Shown here piece by piece: positions 1 to 8,024 of a stretch of DNA of 33,709 nucleotides. Source of the DNA: Flavobacterium fluviatile (GTDB lineage Bacteria > Bacteroidota > Bacteroidia > Flavobacteriales > Flavobacteriaceae); NCBI RefSeq assembly GCF_010645065.1, contig NZ_JAADZW010000031.1, forward strand, positions 1-33,709, written 5' to 3'. A program made the position numbers and the translations under genes. Under the pieces are notes generated by a model. The model saw nothing but the letters and a program-made list of their open reading frames with translations. It ran no database searches and was not told where the DNA came from. Position 1 is the first letter of the stretch, and each line of letters starts with the position of its first letter.

Positions 1-35
1 TACATTTTCATATTTTTAATCTATGTCAAAGATAT

Positions 36-119
36 GAGCCCTGATGGAAACGGCATCCTTTTGTGCCGGGGTTCGGCGCAAAAGATATAGTGTACAGCAG
101 GAAATAGCTTCTAAAAAAA
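36..119 (+). ncRNA. Structured Flavobacterium-type non-coding element
   Basis: This non-coding stretch contains an 11-bp hairpin with arms CTTTTGTGCCG (58-68) and CGGCGCAAAAG (74-84) and a 5-nt loop. The one non-Watson-Crick pair is U·G on the plus strand but C·A on the minus strand, so the RNA is read plus. The flanks hold AGCCCTGATGG before the hairpin and GATATAG, CAGCAGG and AGCTTC after it, then a run of seven A. From memory, very similar blocks (GGCATCCTTT, hairpin, GATATAG, AGC..GG..AGC) recur in Flavobacterium genomes and may be the Flavo-1 RNA motif; that identity is unverified. It probably sits at the 3' end of a plus-strand gene left of the window. Confidence 0.5.
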
Positions 120-485
120 TCAATATTGATTTGTTGCCAGTAAAACTAATGTACAGGCAACTTCAACTTTTATATTATTAAGCTCAAGTAATTGATACAG
201 CTCAGGATTCTCAGTACCCGGGTTAAAAATTACACGTTTAGGCTGTGCCTCCACAATATAATTATAGTAATCACGCTGACGAACCGGATTTAAATATAAA
301 GTGACTGTATCTATATTTGTAACAGGAATAGCCTTAGTGTGGATTTTCACTCCCGCTACTTCTCCTGCATTTTGACCTATTGCCAAAACAGTATGTCCCT
401 TTTGGGTAAGCACATTTATAGCTCTAAAAGCATAGCGCTCCGGTTTTGTAGTAGCACCGAGAACCAAAGTTTTTTTGTTTTTCAT
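120..485 (-). CDS. CoA-binding domain protein
   Basis: Encodes about 121 residues of the small CoA-binding (NAD(P)-binding-like Rossmann) family. The N-terminus has LVLGATTKPERYA, a glycine-containing nucleotide loop, followed by alternating strands and helices. VIFNPGTENPEL lies near residue 95. The molecular role of these stand-alone domains is not known. The reading frame extends upstream to 515, but a -7 element (TACTTTTG, 503-510) lies inside that extension. The start MKNKKTLVLGA at 485 is therefore preferred, which leaves a leader of roughly a dozen nucleotides. The gene is monocistronic, divergent from the MarC-family gene. Confidence 0.8.
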   Translation of the reverse strand: MKNKKTLVLGATTKPERYAFRAINVLTQKGHTVLAIGQNAGEVAGVKIHTKAIPVTNIDTVTLYLNPVRQRDYYNYIVEAQPKRVIFNPGTENPELYQLLELNNIKVEVACTLVLLATNQY

Positions 486-502
486 TATTTCCGAATAAGT
501 TA

Positions 503-510
503 CAAAAGTA
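503..510 (-). promoter_or_regulatory. -7 promoter element of the CoA-binding gene
   Basis: The minus strand reads TACTTTTG, a full match to the Bacteroidota -7 consensus TAnnTTTG, 18 nt before the chosen ATG. No convincing -33 TTTG is seen at the expected distance. Confidence 0.45.
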
Positions 511-608
511 ATCAAAAAAGGCTGAATTTCCTGTTAGTTATTGATTTCAACACATAAAAGATAAAAACAATAATCCTAATCATTTTAGAGTAAACCTTTA
601 AATTTAAT

Positions 609-616
609 TACTTTTA
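609..616 (+). promoter_or_regulatory. Possible -7 element of the MarC-family gene
   Basis: TACTTTTA differs from TAnnTTTG at the last base and lies about 20 nt before the start codon. The -33 region shows only a T-rich tract near 583-586. This is a weak call. Confidence 0.25.
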
Positions 617-637
617 CTTTATCAACCCAAACATATT

Positions 638-1267
638 ATGGATTTATTTATTTATTTATTTGCTGCCCTTTTCTCAGTTTTGAATCCAATCGGTACTGTC
701 CCAATCTTTGTAGGGCTTACTCATGATGACTCCGCTGCAGAACGTTCCCGTATTTCATTATGGACCGCTATCAATGTTTTTATTATTTTGATGGTCTCAT
801 TCTTTATTGGACAATATGTACTGACTTTTTTCGGAATCAGTATTGACGCACTTCGCATTGCAGGAGGCATAGTAATTTTGAACTCTGGTTTTTCATTGTT
901 ATCAGGAAAAATAAGCAAGAAAAGAGGGATCAACAAAAAGATTGAAAATGATGCACAAAAGAGAAACGACATTGCACTCACTCCGTTAGCAATACCAATG
1001 CTGGCTGGTCCAGGGTCTATTTCCCTATTAATTGCTTTTTATCAGGAACATCACGAAATGACAGAAATAATAATTACAAGCTTAGCTATTTTGGCTATAG
1101 CAATTACCATTTATATTATTTTAAAAAGCGCACATTATTTAGCGCGTATTTTAGGAGCTTCAGGAATTGTTGCTATTTCCAGAATAATTGGTTTTATTGT
1201 AATTGCCATAGGAATTCAATACATAGTCAGCTCTGTTATTAATATTATAAAAGGAAATTTGATGTAA
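638..1267 (+). CDS. MarC family integral membrane protein
   Basis: This 209-residue protein is almost entirely hydrophobic, with about six membrane segments and a short basic loop near residue 95 (KISKKRGINKK). Features typical of the MarC/UPF0056 family are the N-terminal half-membrane motif NPIGTVPIF (about 16-24), GGIVIL near 78 and LAIPMLAGPGSI near 117. The family lies in the inner membrane. An early proposal that it exports multiple antibiotics was not upheld, and its substrate is unknown. It is convergent with ctlX, and the two share a bidirectional terminator. Confidence 0.88.
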   Translation: MDLFIYLFAALFSVLNPIGTVPIFVGLTHDDSAAERSRISLWTAINVFIILMVSFFIGQYVLTFFGISIDALRIAGGIVILNSGFSLLSGKISKKRGINKKIENDAQKRNDIALTPLAIPMLAGPGSISLLIAFYQEHHEMTEIIITSLAILAIAITIYIILKSAHYLARILGASGIVAISRIIGFIVIAIGIQYIVSSVINIIKGNLM

Positions 1268-1288
1268 CCATTCAAATTTGTAAAACAA

Positions 1289-1331
1289 AAATCCAAATTC
1301 CAGGCTGAATCACAGAATGGAATTTGGATTT
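1289..1331. terminator. Bidirectional terminator between marC-family gene and ctlX
   Basis: Perfect 14-bp inverted repeat with arms AAATCCAAATTCCA (1289-1302) and TGGAATTTGGATTT (1318-1331) and a 15-nt loop. It sits midway between two convergent stop codons. The arms supply short U-rich tails in both directions. Confidence 0.85.
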
Positions 1332-1350
1332 CTTATTGCAAATTTTAAAA

Positions 1351-2286
1351 TTAGCTTCTTGGCAGGAAAACTTCGGCCATCATACATCTTGCGCTTCCTC
1401 CGCCACAGGCTTCAATTGTATCTAAACTTGAACTTAAAATTTCAGCATGACTTTCCAATTGTTTAATTTGCTTTTCGGTTAAACTCTGGTACGCTGATGC
1501 GCTCATAACGACATATTTTTTATCATTTGTCCCTCTAACTTCCAGCATATTCCCGGCAAAATTATTTACTTGATCTTCTGTAATTAAAATAATTTCTTTT
1601 TTATCAGCTCTCAGGCTTTCCAAAACCATTTTACGCTCTTTTTTATCATCAATACTATCAGCACAAATAACTGCAAAAGTTTCACCTATAGACATCATAA
1701 CATTCGTATGATAAATTAATTTACGCTCACCGTTTACAGTTTGGAATGCTTCAAAAATTATCGGAGCATAATCGAAGTCCTCGCAGAATTCAATAAATAA
1801 TTCTTCATCTGCACGAGGAGATAAGGCGCAATATGCTTTTTCATTAACTCTGTCTAAAAGCAAACTACCTGTCCCTTCAAGAAAAATACCGTCTTCTTCT
1901 GCAGAGGTATAATCCATGATATCATTAATCTCAAAACCTTTCTCTTCTAAAACATCTAAGATATCTTCACGACGCTCATGACGACGATTTTCAGCAAACA
2001 TGGGATACAAGGCTACATCTCCATTTTCATGAAAAGAAACCCAGTTGTTTGGAAAAATACTGTCCGGAGTATCTGTTTCAGGCGTATCTTCAACAACAAT
2101 AACATCAACACCTACAGCTTTCAGCTTTTCAACAAAAACGTCAAACTCCTGCTGTGCCTTAGCATTTACAGTACTTGGCAAAAGCCCGTCTAAAACTTTT
2201 TGATAATAATTATTTACAGAAGTCTGTTCATTCATCCTGAATGCAACCGGACGAATCATTACTATTGCATTAGTTGTTTGTTTCAT
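1351..2286 (-). CDS. ctlX: Citrulline utilization hydrolase CtlX-like
   Basis: A 311-residue member of the guanidino-group-modifying (amidinotransferase/arginine deiminase fold) superfamily. Visible landmarks are MIRPVAFRMN near residue 10, PDSIFPNNW with the acidic substrate-binding segment, EGTGSLLLDR, YHTNVMMS with the likely catalytic His, and GGGSARCMMAE with the predicted nucleophile Cys301. This pattern matches the CtlX family, linked to citrulline use in Francisella; the substrate here is inferred only. It lies 75 nt downstream of a second enzyme of the same fold, with no terminator or -7 element between them, so the two are probably co-transcribed. Confidence 0.82.
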   Translation of the reverse strand: MKQTTNAIVMIRPVAFRMNEQTSVNNYYQKVLDGLLPSTVNAKAQQEFDVFVEKLKAVGVDVIVVEDTPETDTPDSIFPNNWVSFHENGDVALYPMFAENRRHERREDILDVLEEKGFEINDIMDYTSAEEDGIFLEGTGSLLLDRVNEKAYCALSPRADEELFIEFCEDFDYAPIIFEAFQTVNGERKLIYHTNVMMSIGETFAVICADSIDDKKERKMVLESLRADKKEIILITEDQVNNFAGNMLEVRGTNDKKYVVMSASAYQSLTEKQIKQLESHAEILSSSLDTIEACGGGSARCMMAEVFLPRS

Positions 2287-2361
2287 AATTTTATATTTTT
2301 ATTCAGATTTAAATTTTCAGGCTCACAACAAAAAAAGTCAACTTGAAAACTCAAACGGTGA

Positions 2362-3276
2362 TTAATCTCTAATTAACGGTAAAGTCGAACATCTTAAAAG
2401 ACCTTCCTGCTTAGAAATTTCTGCATAAGGGATTTCTTCCACGATAAAACTATTTGCCCGTAACCAATTGTTTAATCTTGTGAAATTCTTTTCTGAAACC
2501 ACTACATTTTCATCAATAGAAAACACATTCGAAAACATATTATACATTTCGTTTCTTTCAATATGAAATAGATTTTCTTTACCAAAAAGCGCTACTAAAT
2601 ACATATAGTCAGCTTCTTCACGAAAACCTCTTTTATAGATAATTCCTTTGTTTTTTCCAACAGGCTGAAAACAACAATCCAGATGTAGTGCATTATCTCT
2701 GGCCTCTATTTTAGACTTAACCAAATCAAATTCCTTGACAACTTTATTAGGAAATAATTCTCTGATATAATCAACACCATGCATATTAGTTCTGGCTGTT
2801 ATATAATCTTTGTAATCGCTTCCTTTGTAAGTACCAATAAAAATATGATCATTCCAAAGCATAACATCGCCGCCTTCTATATGAACTTCTTCAGGCGGAC
2901 GCAGCACTTTTAAAGGATTAATTTCATCAATTACATATTGAATAGCATCAAGTTCACGCTCCCTGTCTGGTAAAATATTCGATTTTATAAAAACATCGTC
3001 AATTACAAAACCTATATCCCTGGCAAAAATCTGATTGTAATTTTCAATCATTTGAGGCCGATAAACCTTTACATTATATTTTTGAAAGACAGCATTAAAG
3101 GCTTCCATCTCCACAATCATATCTTTCTCAAGAGGGTATGTTCCTGCTTTTATATGTTCCAATGACTTTGGATCATAGGCCTCGTCTATTGTAGGAGTTG
3201 GCCCATTATGAACGGCAGAACCCAAAACCACAGCACGCAATCTTGAAGTTTCGTTCTTAATATTTAATTGCAACAT
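2362..3276 (-). CDS. DDAH/amidinotransferase-family hydrolase
   Basis: A 304-residue protein of the amidinotransferase/dimethylarginine dimethylaminohydrolase superfamily. FARDIGFV lies at about 84, EGGDVM at about 134, HLDCC with the probable catalytic His198, and RCSTLPLIRD at the C-terminus with the probable nucleophile Cys296. These residues fit a covalent amidino-enzyme mechanism on arginine-like substrates, but the substrate cannot be read from sequence. A TTG at 3297 would extend the frame by 7 codons, but it lies inside the promoter -7 element (3295-3302), so the ATG at 3276 (MLQLNIKNE) is chosen. It probably forms a two-gene operon with ctlX. Confidence 0.8.
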   Translation of the reverse strand: MLQLNIKNETSRLRAVVLGSAVHNGPTPTIDEAYDPKSLEHIKAGTYPLEKDMIVEMEAFNAVFQKYNVKVYRPQMIENYNQIFARDIGFVIDDVFIKSNILPDRERELDAIQYVIDEINPLKVLRPPEEVHIEGGDVMLWNDHIFIGTYKGSDYKDYITARTNMHGVDYIRELFPNKVVKEFDLVKSKIEARDNALHLDCCFQPVGKNKGIIYKRGFREEADYMYLVALFGKENLFHIERNEMYNMFSNVFSIDENVVVSEKNFTRLNNWLRANSFIVEEIPYAEISKQEGLLRCSTLPLIRD

Positions 3277-3294
3277 AAATGTTATTTTTTGTTG

Positions 3295-3302
3295 CAAATA
3301 TA
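3295..3302 (-). promoter_or_regulatory. -7 promoter element of the DDAH-like gene
   Basis: The minus strand reads TATATTTG (TAnnTTTG consensus), directly continuing the U-tract of the gltA terminator. The -33 region would fall within the terminator stem, and no TTTG is seen there. The expected transcript start is about 14 nt before the ATG. Confidence 0.5.
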
Positions 3303-3332
3303 AAAAAAAGCTCCACAGTTAAGTGAAGCTTT
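3302..3332 (-). terminator. gltA terminator
   Basis: On the minus strand, arms AAAGCTTCAC and GTGGAGCTTT enclose a 6-nt loop and are followed by T8. The single non-Watson-Crick pair is U·G on this strand and C·A on the other, matching gltA's direction. Confidence 0.85.
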
Positions 3333-3340
3333 CAATATGA

Positions 3341-4618
3341 TTATTTATTCGATTTAAATTCTCGCAATGGATGACCAGTATAAATTTGTCTTGGTCGCCC
3401 AATTGGCTCTTTGTTTTCGCGCATTTCTTTCCATTGCGCAATCCAGCCTGGCAACCTTCCAATTGCAAACATTACTGTAAACATATCAGTTGGAATCCCT
3501 AAAGCTCTGTAAATGATTCCAGAATAGAAATCAACGTTTGGATATAAGTTTCTTGATTTGAAGTATTCATCTTCAAGAGCTGCAGTTTCTAATTTTCTTG
3601 CAATGTCTAAAATTGGATCTTCAACGCCTAATGTCTCCAAAACTTCTTTAGCTGCTTTCTTGATAATTTTAGCTCTTGGATCAAAATTTTTATAAACTCT
3701 GTGTCCGAATCCCATTAAACGGAATGGATCATTTTTATCTTTTGCTTTTGCCAGGAATTTATCAGTATCTCCACCATCTTTGTTGATTTCTTCCAACATT
3801 TCAAGTACCGCCTGATTTGCTCCACCATGAAGAGGTCCCCAAAGTGCTGATACACCTGCAGAAATTGAAGCATATAAACCAGCATGTGATGAACCTACCA
3901 TTCTTACTGTAGATGTTGAACAGTTTTGTTCGTGATCAGCATGAAGTATAAATAATTTATCCAAAGCATCAATAACAACAGGACTTGCTTTGTAAGGGCC
4001 TGTTGGCAGCTGGAACATTAATTGCATAAAGTTTTCTACATAACCTTTAGTATTATCGTAATAATTTAAAGGATAGCCCATTGATTTTCTATAAGTCCAT
4101 GTAGCAATTACAAGAAATTTAGACATCATTTTGCAAATAGCCTCATACATTTCCTTGTCATTATCAACATTTACAGCTTTTGGATTAAACGCTGTCAAAG
4201 CACTTGTTAATGCAGACAAAACCCCCATTGGATGTGCCGTTTTTGGAAAACCGTCAATAATGTTTTTCATTTCTTCGTTTACCAAAGAATGTTTTTTAAT
4301 ATCATTTTCAAATTGCTCTAATTGCTGAGCAGTTGGCAATTCTCCAAAAATTAAAAGATAAGAGGTTTCTAAAAAATTAGCTTTCTCTGCTAATTCTTCA
4401 ATTGAATATCCTCTGTAACGTAAAATACCAAGTTCTCCATCCAGGAAAGTAATTTCACTTTTGCAGGAACCTGAGTTTTTATAACCAGGATCAATAGTTA
4501 TGATACCGGTTAAATCGCGTAATTTGTTAATATCGATAGCTGATTCATTTTCGCTTCCCGTGATTACCGGAAGTTCAATTTTCTTACCATCTACTTCTAA
4601 TGTAGCTATTTTTGACAT
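3341..4618 (-). CDS. gltA: Citrate synthase (type II)
   Basis: A 425-residue enzyme condensing acetyl-CoA and oxaloacetate to citrate, the entry step of the TCA cycle, in the cytoplasm. The catalytic triad sits where it does in the E. coli enzyme: His264 in GPLHGGAN, His306 in GFGHRVYKNFDPRA and Asp363 in NVDFYSG. CSTSTVRMVGSSHAG and the N-terminal small beta domain (about 1-50) place it with the hexameric, NADH-regulated type II form; regulation by NADH here is inferred. It has its own -7 element upstream, after the enolase terminator, and its own terminator. Confidence 0.97.
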   Translation of the reverse strand: MSKIATLEVDGKKIELPVITGSENESAIDINKLRDLTGIITIDPGYKNSGSCKSEITFLDGELGILRYRGYSIEELAEKANFLETSYLLIFGELPTAQQLEQFENDIKKHSLVNEEMKNIIDGFPKTAHPMGVLSALTSALTAFNPKAVNVDNDKEMYEAICKMMSKFLVIATWTYRKSMGYPLNYYDNTKGYVENFMQLMFQLPTGPYKASPVVIDALDKLFILHADHEQNCSTSTVRMVGSSHAGLYASISAGVSALWGPLHGGANQAVLEMLEEINKDGGDTDKFLAKAKDKNDPFRLMGFGHRVYKNFDPRAKIIKKAAKEVLETLGVEDPILDIARKLETAALEDEYFKSRNLYPNVDFYSGIIYRALGIPTDMFTVMFAIGRLPGWIAQWKEMRENKEPIGRPRQIYTGHPLREFKSNK

Positions 4619-4655
4619 AATATATCGGAAATAATTCTTTAAAATAATAATTTAT

Positions 4656-4663
4656 CAAATCTA
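4656..4663 (-). promoter_or_regulatory. -7 promoter element of gltA
   Basis: TAGATTTG on the minus strand matches TAnnTTTG and lies 37 nt before the gltA ATG and downstream of the enolase terminator. The -33 region is only T-rich (TTTTTTAATT near 4677-4686). Confidence 0.45.
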
Positions 4664-4717
4664 AGGAATTTAAGACTAATTAAAAAAGGAATAATAGTAT
4701 GAATTTGTTAAAACCCC

Positions 4718-4749
4718 AAAAAAAAACCACTCGTTTTTACGAATGGTTT
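4718..4749 (-). terminator. Enolase terminator
   Basis: On the minus strand, arms AAACCATTCG and CGAGTGGTTT surround a 6-nt loop (TAAAAA), followed by a 9-nt T run. The single U·G pair would be a mismatch on the opposite strand, so the terminator is directional. Confidence 0.88.
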
Positions 4750-4773
4750 GTTTCATCAATATAATCCTTACAA

Positions 4774-6066
4774 TTATTTGATCTTAAAAGCGCTTAACCC
4801 AGGAAAATAAGCGGTATTTCCTAATTCTTCTTCGATTCTTAATAATTGATTGTATTTTGCCATACGATCTGAACGGGAAGCAGAACCTGTCTTAATTTGT
4901 CCACAGTTTAAAGCTACAGCCAAATCAGCAATAGTATTATCTTCTGTTTCTCCTGAACGGTGAGACATTACAGATGTATAACCCGCATTTTTAGCCATGT
5001 TTACAGCAGCAATTGTCTCAGTCAAAGTACCAATTTGGTTAACTTTTACTAAAATTGAATTAGCAATTCCTTTTTCAATCCCTGTAGAAAGTCGAGCAAC
5101 GTTAGTAACAAATAAATCATCACCTACTAATTGTACTTTATCACCAATTTTTTCAGTTAATGCTTTCCATCCATCCCAGTCATCTTCATACATACCGTCT
5201 TCAATTGAAATAATTGGATATTTAGCAGCAAGTTCAGCTAAGTATTCAGCCTGCTCAGCAGAAGTTCGGATTTTTCCGGTTTCCCCTTCAAATTTAGTGT
5301 AATCGTATTTACCGTTTACATAAAACTCAGAAGCAGCACAGTCAAGAGCAATCATAATTTCGTCACCGAAAGAATATCCAGCTTTTTCAACTGCTAATTT
5401 GATAGTATCCAAAGCATCTTCAGTACCTCCTGCTAAGTTTGGAGCAAAACCTCCTTCGTCACCCACAGAAGTACTTAAACCTCTATCATGTAATACTTTT
5501 TTTAAGTTGTGAAAAATTTCAGTTCCCATTTGCATAGCATGGGTAAAAGAAGTCGCTTTTACCGGGAAAATCATAAACTCCTGGAAAGCGATTGGCGCAT
5601 CAGAATGAGAGCCACCGTTGATGATGTTCATCATTGGAACTGGCAGTGTATTAGCAGAAACACCGCCTACATATCTGTATAATGGCAGACCAAGTTCGTT
5701 AGCAGCAGCTTTTGCAGCAGCCAAAGAAACACCTAAGATAGCATTAGCTCCTAATTTAGATTTGTTCGGAGTACCATCTAAATCAATCATTAATTGATCA
5801 ATTGTATTTTGTTCAAAAACAGAAGTCCCAACCAATTCTTCAGCAATAATAGTATTTACATTATTCACTGCATTCAAAACACCTTTACCTAGATAAGCTT
5901 TACCTCCATCACGTAATTCAACAGCTTCGTGCTCTCCGGTTGAAGCTCCAGATGGAACAGCAGCTCTACCTAAAACTCCATTTTCAGTTACTACATCAAC
6001 TTCAATAGTAGGATTTCCTCTAGAATCAAGAATTTGTCTTGCGTGAACTTTAATTATAATACTCAT
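4774..6066 (-). CDS. eno: Enolase (phosphopyruvate hydratase)
   Basis: A 430-residue glycolytic enzyme that interconverts 2-phosphoglycerate and phosphoenolpyruvate. Length and motifs are those of bacterial enolase: ARQILDSRGNPT at the N-terminus, PSGASTGEHEAVELRD, SVGDEGGFAPN with the acid/base Glu near 208, Mg-binding acidic residues in IALDCA, SIEDGM and GDDLF, the catalytic Lys in ILVKVNQIGT, and the MSHRSGETED loop. Upstream there is only an imperfect -7 element (TAATTTCG, 6104-6111). No terminator follows carA 111 nt upstream, so read-through from carA is possible. Confidence 0.98.
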   Translation of the reverse strand: MSIIIKVHARQILDSRGNPTIEVDVVTENGVLGRAAVPSGASTGEHEAVELRDGGKAYLGKGVLNAVNNVNTIIAEELVGTSVFEQNTIDQLMIDLDGTPNKSKLGANAILGVSLAAAKAAANELGLPLYRYVGGVSANTLPVPMMNIINGGSHSDAPIAFQEFMIFPVKATSFTHAMQMGTEIFHNLKKVLHDRGLSTSVGDEGGFAPNLAGGTEDALDTIKLAVEKAGYSFGDEIMIALDCAASEFYVNGKYDYTKFEGETGKIRTSAEQAEYLAELAAKYPIISIEDGMYEDDWDGWKALTEKIGDKVQLVGDDLFVTNVARLSTGIEKGIANSILVKVNQIGTLTETIAAVNMAKNAGYTSVMSHRSGETEDNTIADLAVALNCGQIKTGSASRSDRMAKYNQLLRIEEELGNTAYFPGLSAFKIK

Positions 6067-6177
6067 TATTTTTGTTTTTTATTAATAAATTATATTTTTT
6101 TTTCGAAATTATAAAAATATTTAATACTAAAAACGTATTTTAAACATTAAACACCTTTATTTATTAACTACATCGTT

Positions 6178-7287
6178 TTAGACTTTGCTTCTTTTGATAT
6201 TCTCTAAGAACTGATCAAACAAATATGAAGAATCATGAGGGCCCGGACTTGCTTCCGGGTGATATTGCACAGAAAAACAATTCTTATTCTTCATCCTCAT
6301 TCCGGCAACAGTATCATCATTAAGATGTATATGAGTAAGTTCCAATTCCGGATGCCCATTTAAAGCTTCTCTTTTTACAGCAAATCCGTGATTTTGAGAA
6401 GTTATCTCACCTTTCCCGGTCAGCAGATTCTTCACAGGATGATTAATACCTCTATGTCCTCCAAACATTTTATAAGTCTTTACACCATTTGCAAGAGCAA
6501 TAATCTGGTGACCTAAACAAATACCGAATAAAGGTTTATCATCAGCAATTATTTTCTTGGCTACTTCTATTGCTCCAAAAAGCGGATCCGGATCTCCAGG
6601 ACCATTGGATAAGAAATATCCATCTGGATTAAATGCCGTCAAGTCATCATAACTTGAATCATATGGAAAAACTTTGATGTAGCAATTTCTTTTAGCAAGA
6701 TTTCTTAATATATTCTTTTTTATACCCAGATCTAATGCTGAAATTTTGTATGAAGCATTTTCATCACCAACAAAGTAAGGTTCTTTAGTTGAAACTTTAG
6801 AAGCCAGTTCCAAACCTTCCATATCAGGGACATTAGCCAATTCTCTCTTTAAATCTTCAATAGAAGTTCCGTCTGTACAAATAACCGCATTCATAGCGCC
6901 ATTATCACGAATGTAACTTACCAAAGCACGAGTATCAACATCAGAAATGCAAATAAGATTTTGTTTAGCAAAATATTCCTCAAGACTTTCCGAAGCTCCT
7001 TCTCTGGAATAATTAAAACTAAAGTTTTTACAAACCAAACCTGCTATTTTAACGCTTTCAGATTCAACTTCTAAATCATTTACACCGTAATTACCGATAT
7101 GTGGATTAGTTGTAACCATGATTTGCCCAAAATATGAAGGATCTGTAAAAATCTCCTGATATCCAGTCATTCCTGTATTAAAACAAACTTCACCAAAAGT
7201 CTTACCGCTAATTCCGATAGATTTACCATGAAAAATAGTTCCATCACTTAGTAATAAAATGGCGCTTTGTCGTGTTGTGTATTTCAT
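6178..7287 (-). CDS. carA: Carbamoyl-phosphate synthase small subunit
   Basis: A 369-residue glutaminase subunit of carbamoyl-phosphate synthase, which passes ammonia from glutamine to the large subunit (CarB) for pyrimidine and arginine synthesis. Residues about 8-140 form the CPSase small-chain domain (NTGMTGYQEIFTDPSY). The C-terminal class I glutamine amidotransferase has its triad at Cys257 (GICLGHQ), His343 and Glu345 (QYHPEASPGPHD). No carB lies in the window. The gene has its own promoter just downstream of the rplQ terminator, so it is transcriptionally separate from the ribosomal operon. Confidence 0.97.
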   Translation of the reverse strand: MKYTTRQSAILLLSDGTIFHGKSIGISGKTFGEVCFNTGMTGYQEIFTDPSYFGQIMVTTNPHIGNYGVNDLEVESESVKIAGLVCKNFSFNYSREGASESLEEYFAKQNLICISDVDTRALVSYIRDNGAMNAVICTDGTSIEDLKRELANVPDMEGLELASKVSTKEPYFVGDENASYKISALDLGIKKNILRNLAKRNCYIKVFPYDSSYDDLTAFNPDGYFLSNGPGDPDPLFGAIEVAKKIIADDKPLFGICLGHQIIALANGVKTYKMFGGHRGINHPVKNLLTGKGEITSQNHGFAVKREALNGHPELELTHIHLNDDTVAGMRMKNKNCFSVQYHPEASPGPHDSSYLFDQFLENIKRSKV

Positions 7288-7351
7288 TGTTTAATTTGTA
7301 TTGTTATAAACGTATACTGAATTTAAAACTCAGGTTTAATTAGATATTTTG

Positions 7352-7383
7352 CAAATTTACTTTTTTAAAAGAGTGCTGACAAG
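7352..7383 (-). promoter_or_regulatory. carA promoter
   Basis: The minus strand has a CTTG -33 element (7380-7383), a 20-nt spacer and the -7 element TAAATTTG (7352-7359). It lies 65 nt before the carA ATG, with the rplQ terminator upstream. Confidence 0.6.
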
Positions 7384-7456
7384 ATTTTTTAAAAATTTCA
7401 TTCATAAAAATAAAACCGCACTGTTTAAAAAAGTTAAATTTTGTTATAAAAAAATC

Positions 7457-7492
7457 AAAAAAAAAGGATAAACTAAAAATTAGCTTATCCTT
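7457..7492 (-). terminator. rplQ terminator (end of the ribosomal operon)
   Basis: On the minus strand, arms AAGGATAAGCTAA and TTAGTTTATCCTT are separated by a 3-nt loop, with one G·U pair and a T-rich tail of 9. The mismatch on the other strand supports minus-strand use. Confidence 0.9.
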
Positions 7493-7520
7493 GATTTCTA
7501 TAGAATCATTACTTTCATAA

Positions 7521-8012
7521 TTATTCAGAAGCTTCAGTAGTCGTTTCTGATTCAGCAGCCGGAGCTTCCGGAGTTACCTCTTCCGCTTTTTTAGCTTTAC
7601 CACCACGACGGCTTTTTGCTTTTTTAACTTCTTTTTTACCACCATTGTAAAGTTCATTGAAATCCACAAGTTCGATCATTGCCATATCAGCATTATCTCC
7701 TAAACGATTTCCAACTTTAATGATACGAGTGTATCCACCTGGACGGTCACCAACTTTAGCAGCCACATCTCTGAACAAGTCAGTTACAGCATATTTGCTA
7801 CGTAGGTAAGCAAAAACAATACGACGATTATGAGTCGTATCTTCTTTTGATTTTGTGATTAAAGGCTCAACAAATTGTTTAAGCGCTTTAGCTTTAGCAA
7901 CAGTAGTATTAATACGTTTGTGCTCAATAAGAGAACAAGCCATATTAGCTAACATAGCTTTTCTATGTCCAGTCTGTCTGCTTAAGTGATTGATTTTTTT
8001 TCCGTGTCTCAT
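7521..8012 (-). CDS. rplQ: 50S ribosomal protein L17 (bL17)
   Basis: A 163-residue large-subunit protein. The conserved core MRHGKKINHLSRQTGHR.. runs to about residue 120. A low-complexity tail rich in Lys, Ala and Glu (KKEVKKAKSRR to TTTEASE) follows and makes it longer than the roughly 127-residue E. coli protein; such tails are common in Bacteroidota. It is the last gene of the array. A compact hairpin occupies the rpoA-rplQ gap just before its start, and a strong terminator follows. Confidence 0.97.
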   Translation of the reverse strand: MRHGKKINHLSRQTGHRKAMLANMACSLIEHKRINTTVAKAKALKQFVEPLITKSKEDTTHNRRIVFAYLRSKYAVTDLFRDVAAKVGDRPGGYTRIIKVGNRLGDNADMAMIELVDFNELYNGGKKEVKKAKSRRGGKAKKAEEVTPEAPAAESETTTEASE

Positions 8013-8024
8013 TGCTATTTTAAA

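Noticed and set aside
3277..3297. TTG start extending the DDAH-like protein by seven residues
   Set aside because: The TTG is part of the -7 element TATATTTG, so it would lie upstream of the transcript start.
6104..6134. Promoter for enolase (TAATTTCG with a weak -33)
   Set aside because: The -7 element has a mismatch in the key TTTG and no TTTG lies upstream; recorded in the eno entry only.
6118..6142. AATAC/GTATT hairpin as a carA terminator
   Set aside because: 5-bp stem and no U-tract; carA-eno read-through is left open instead.
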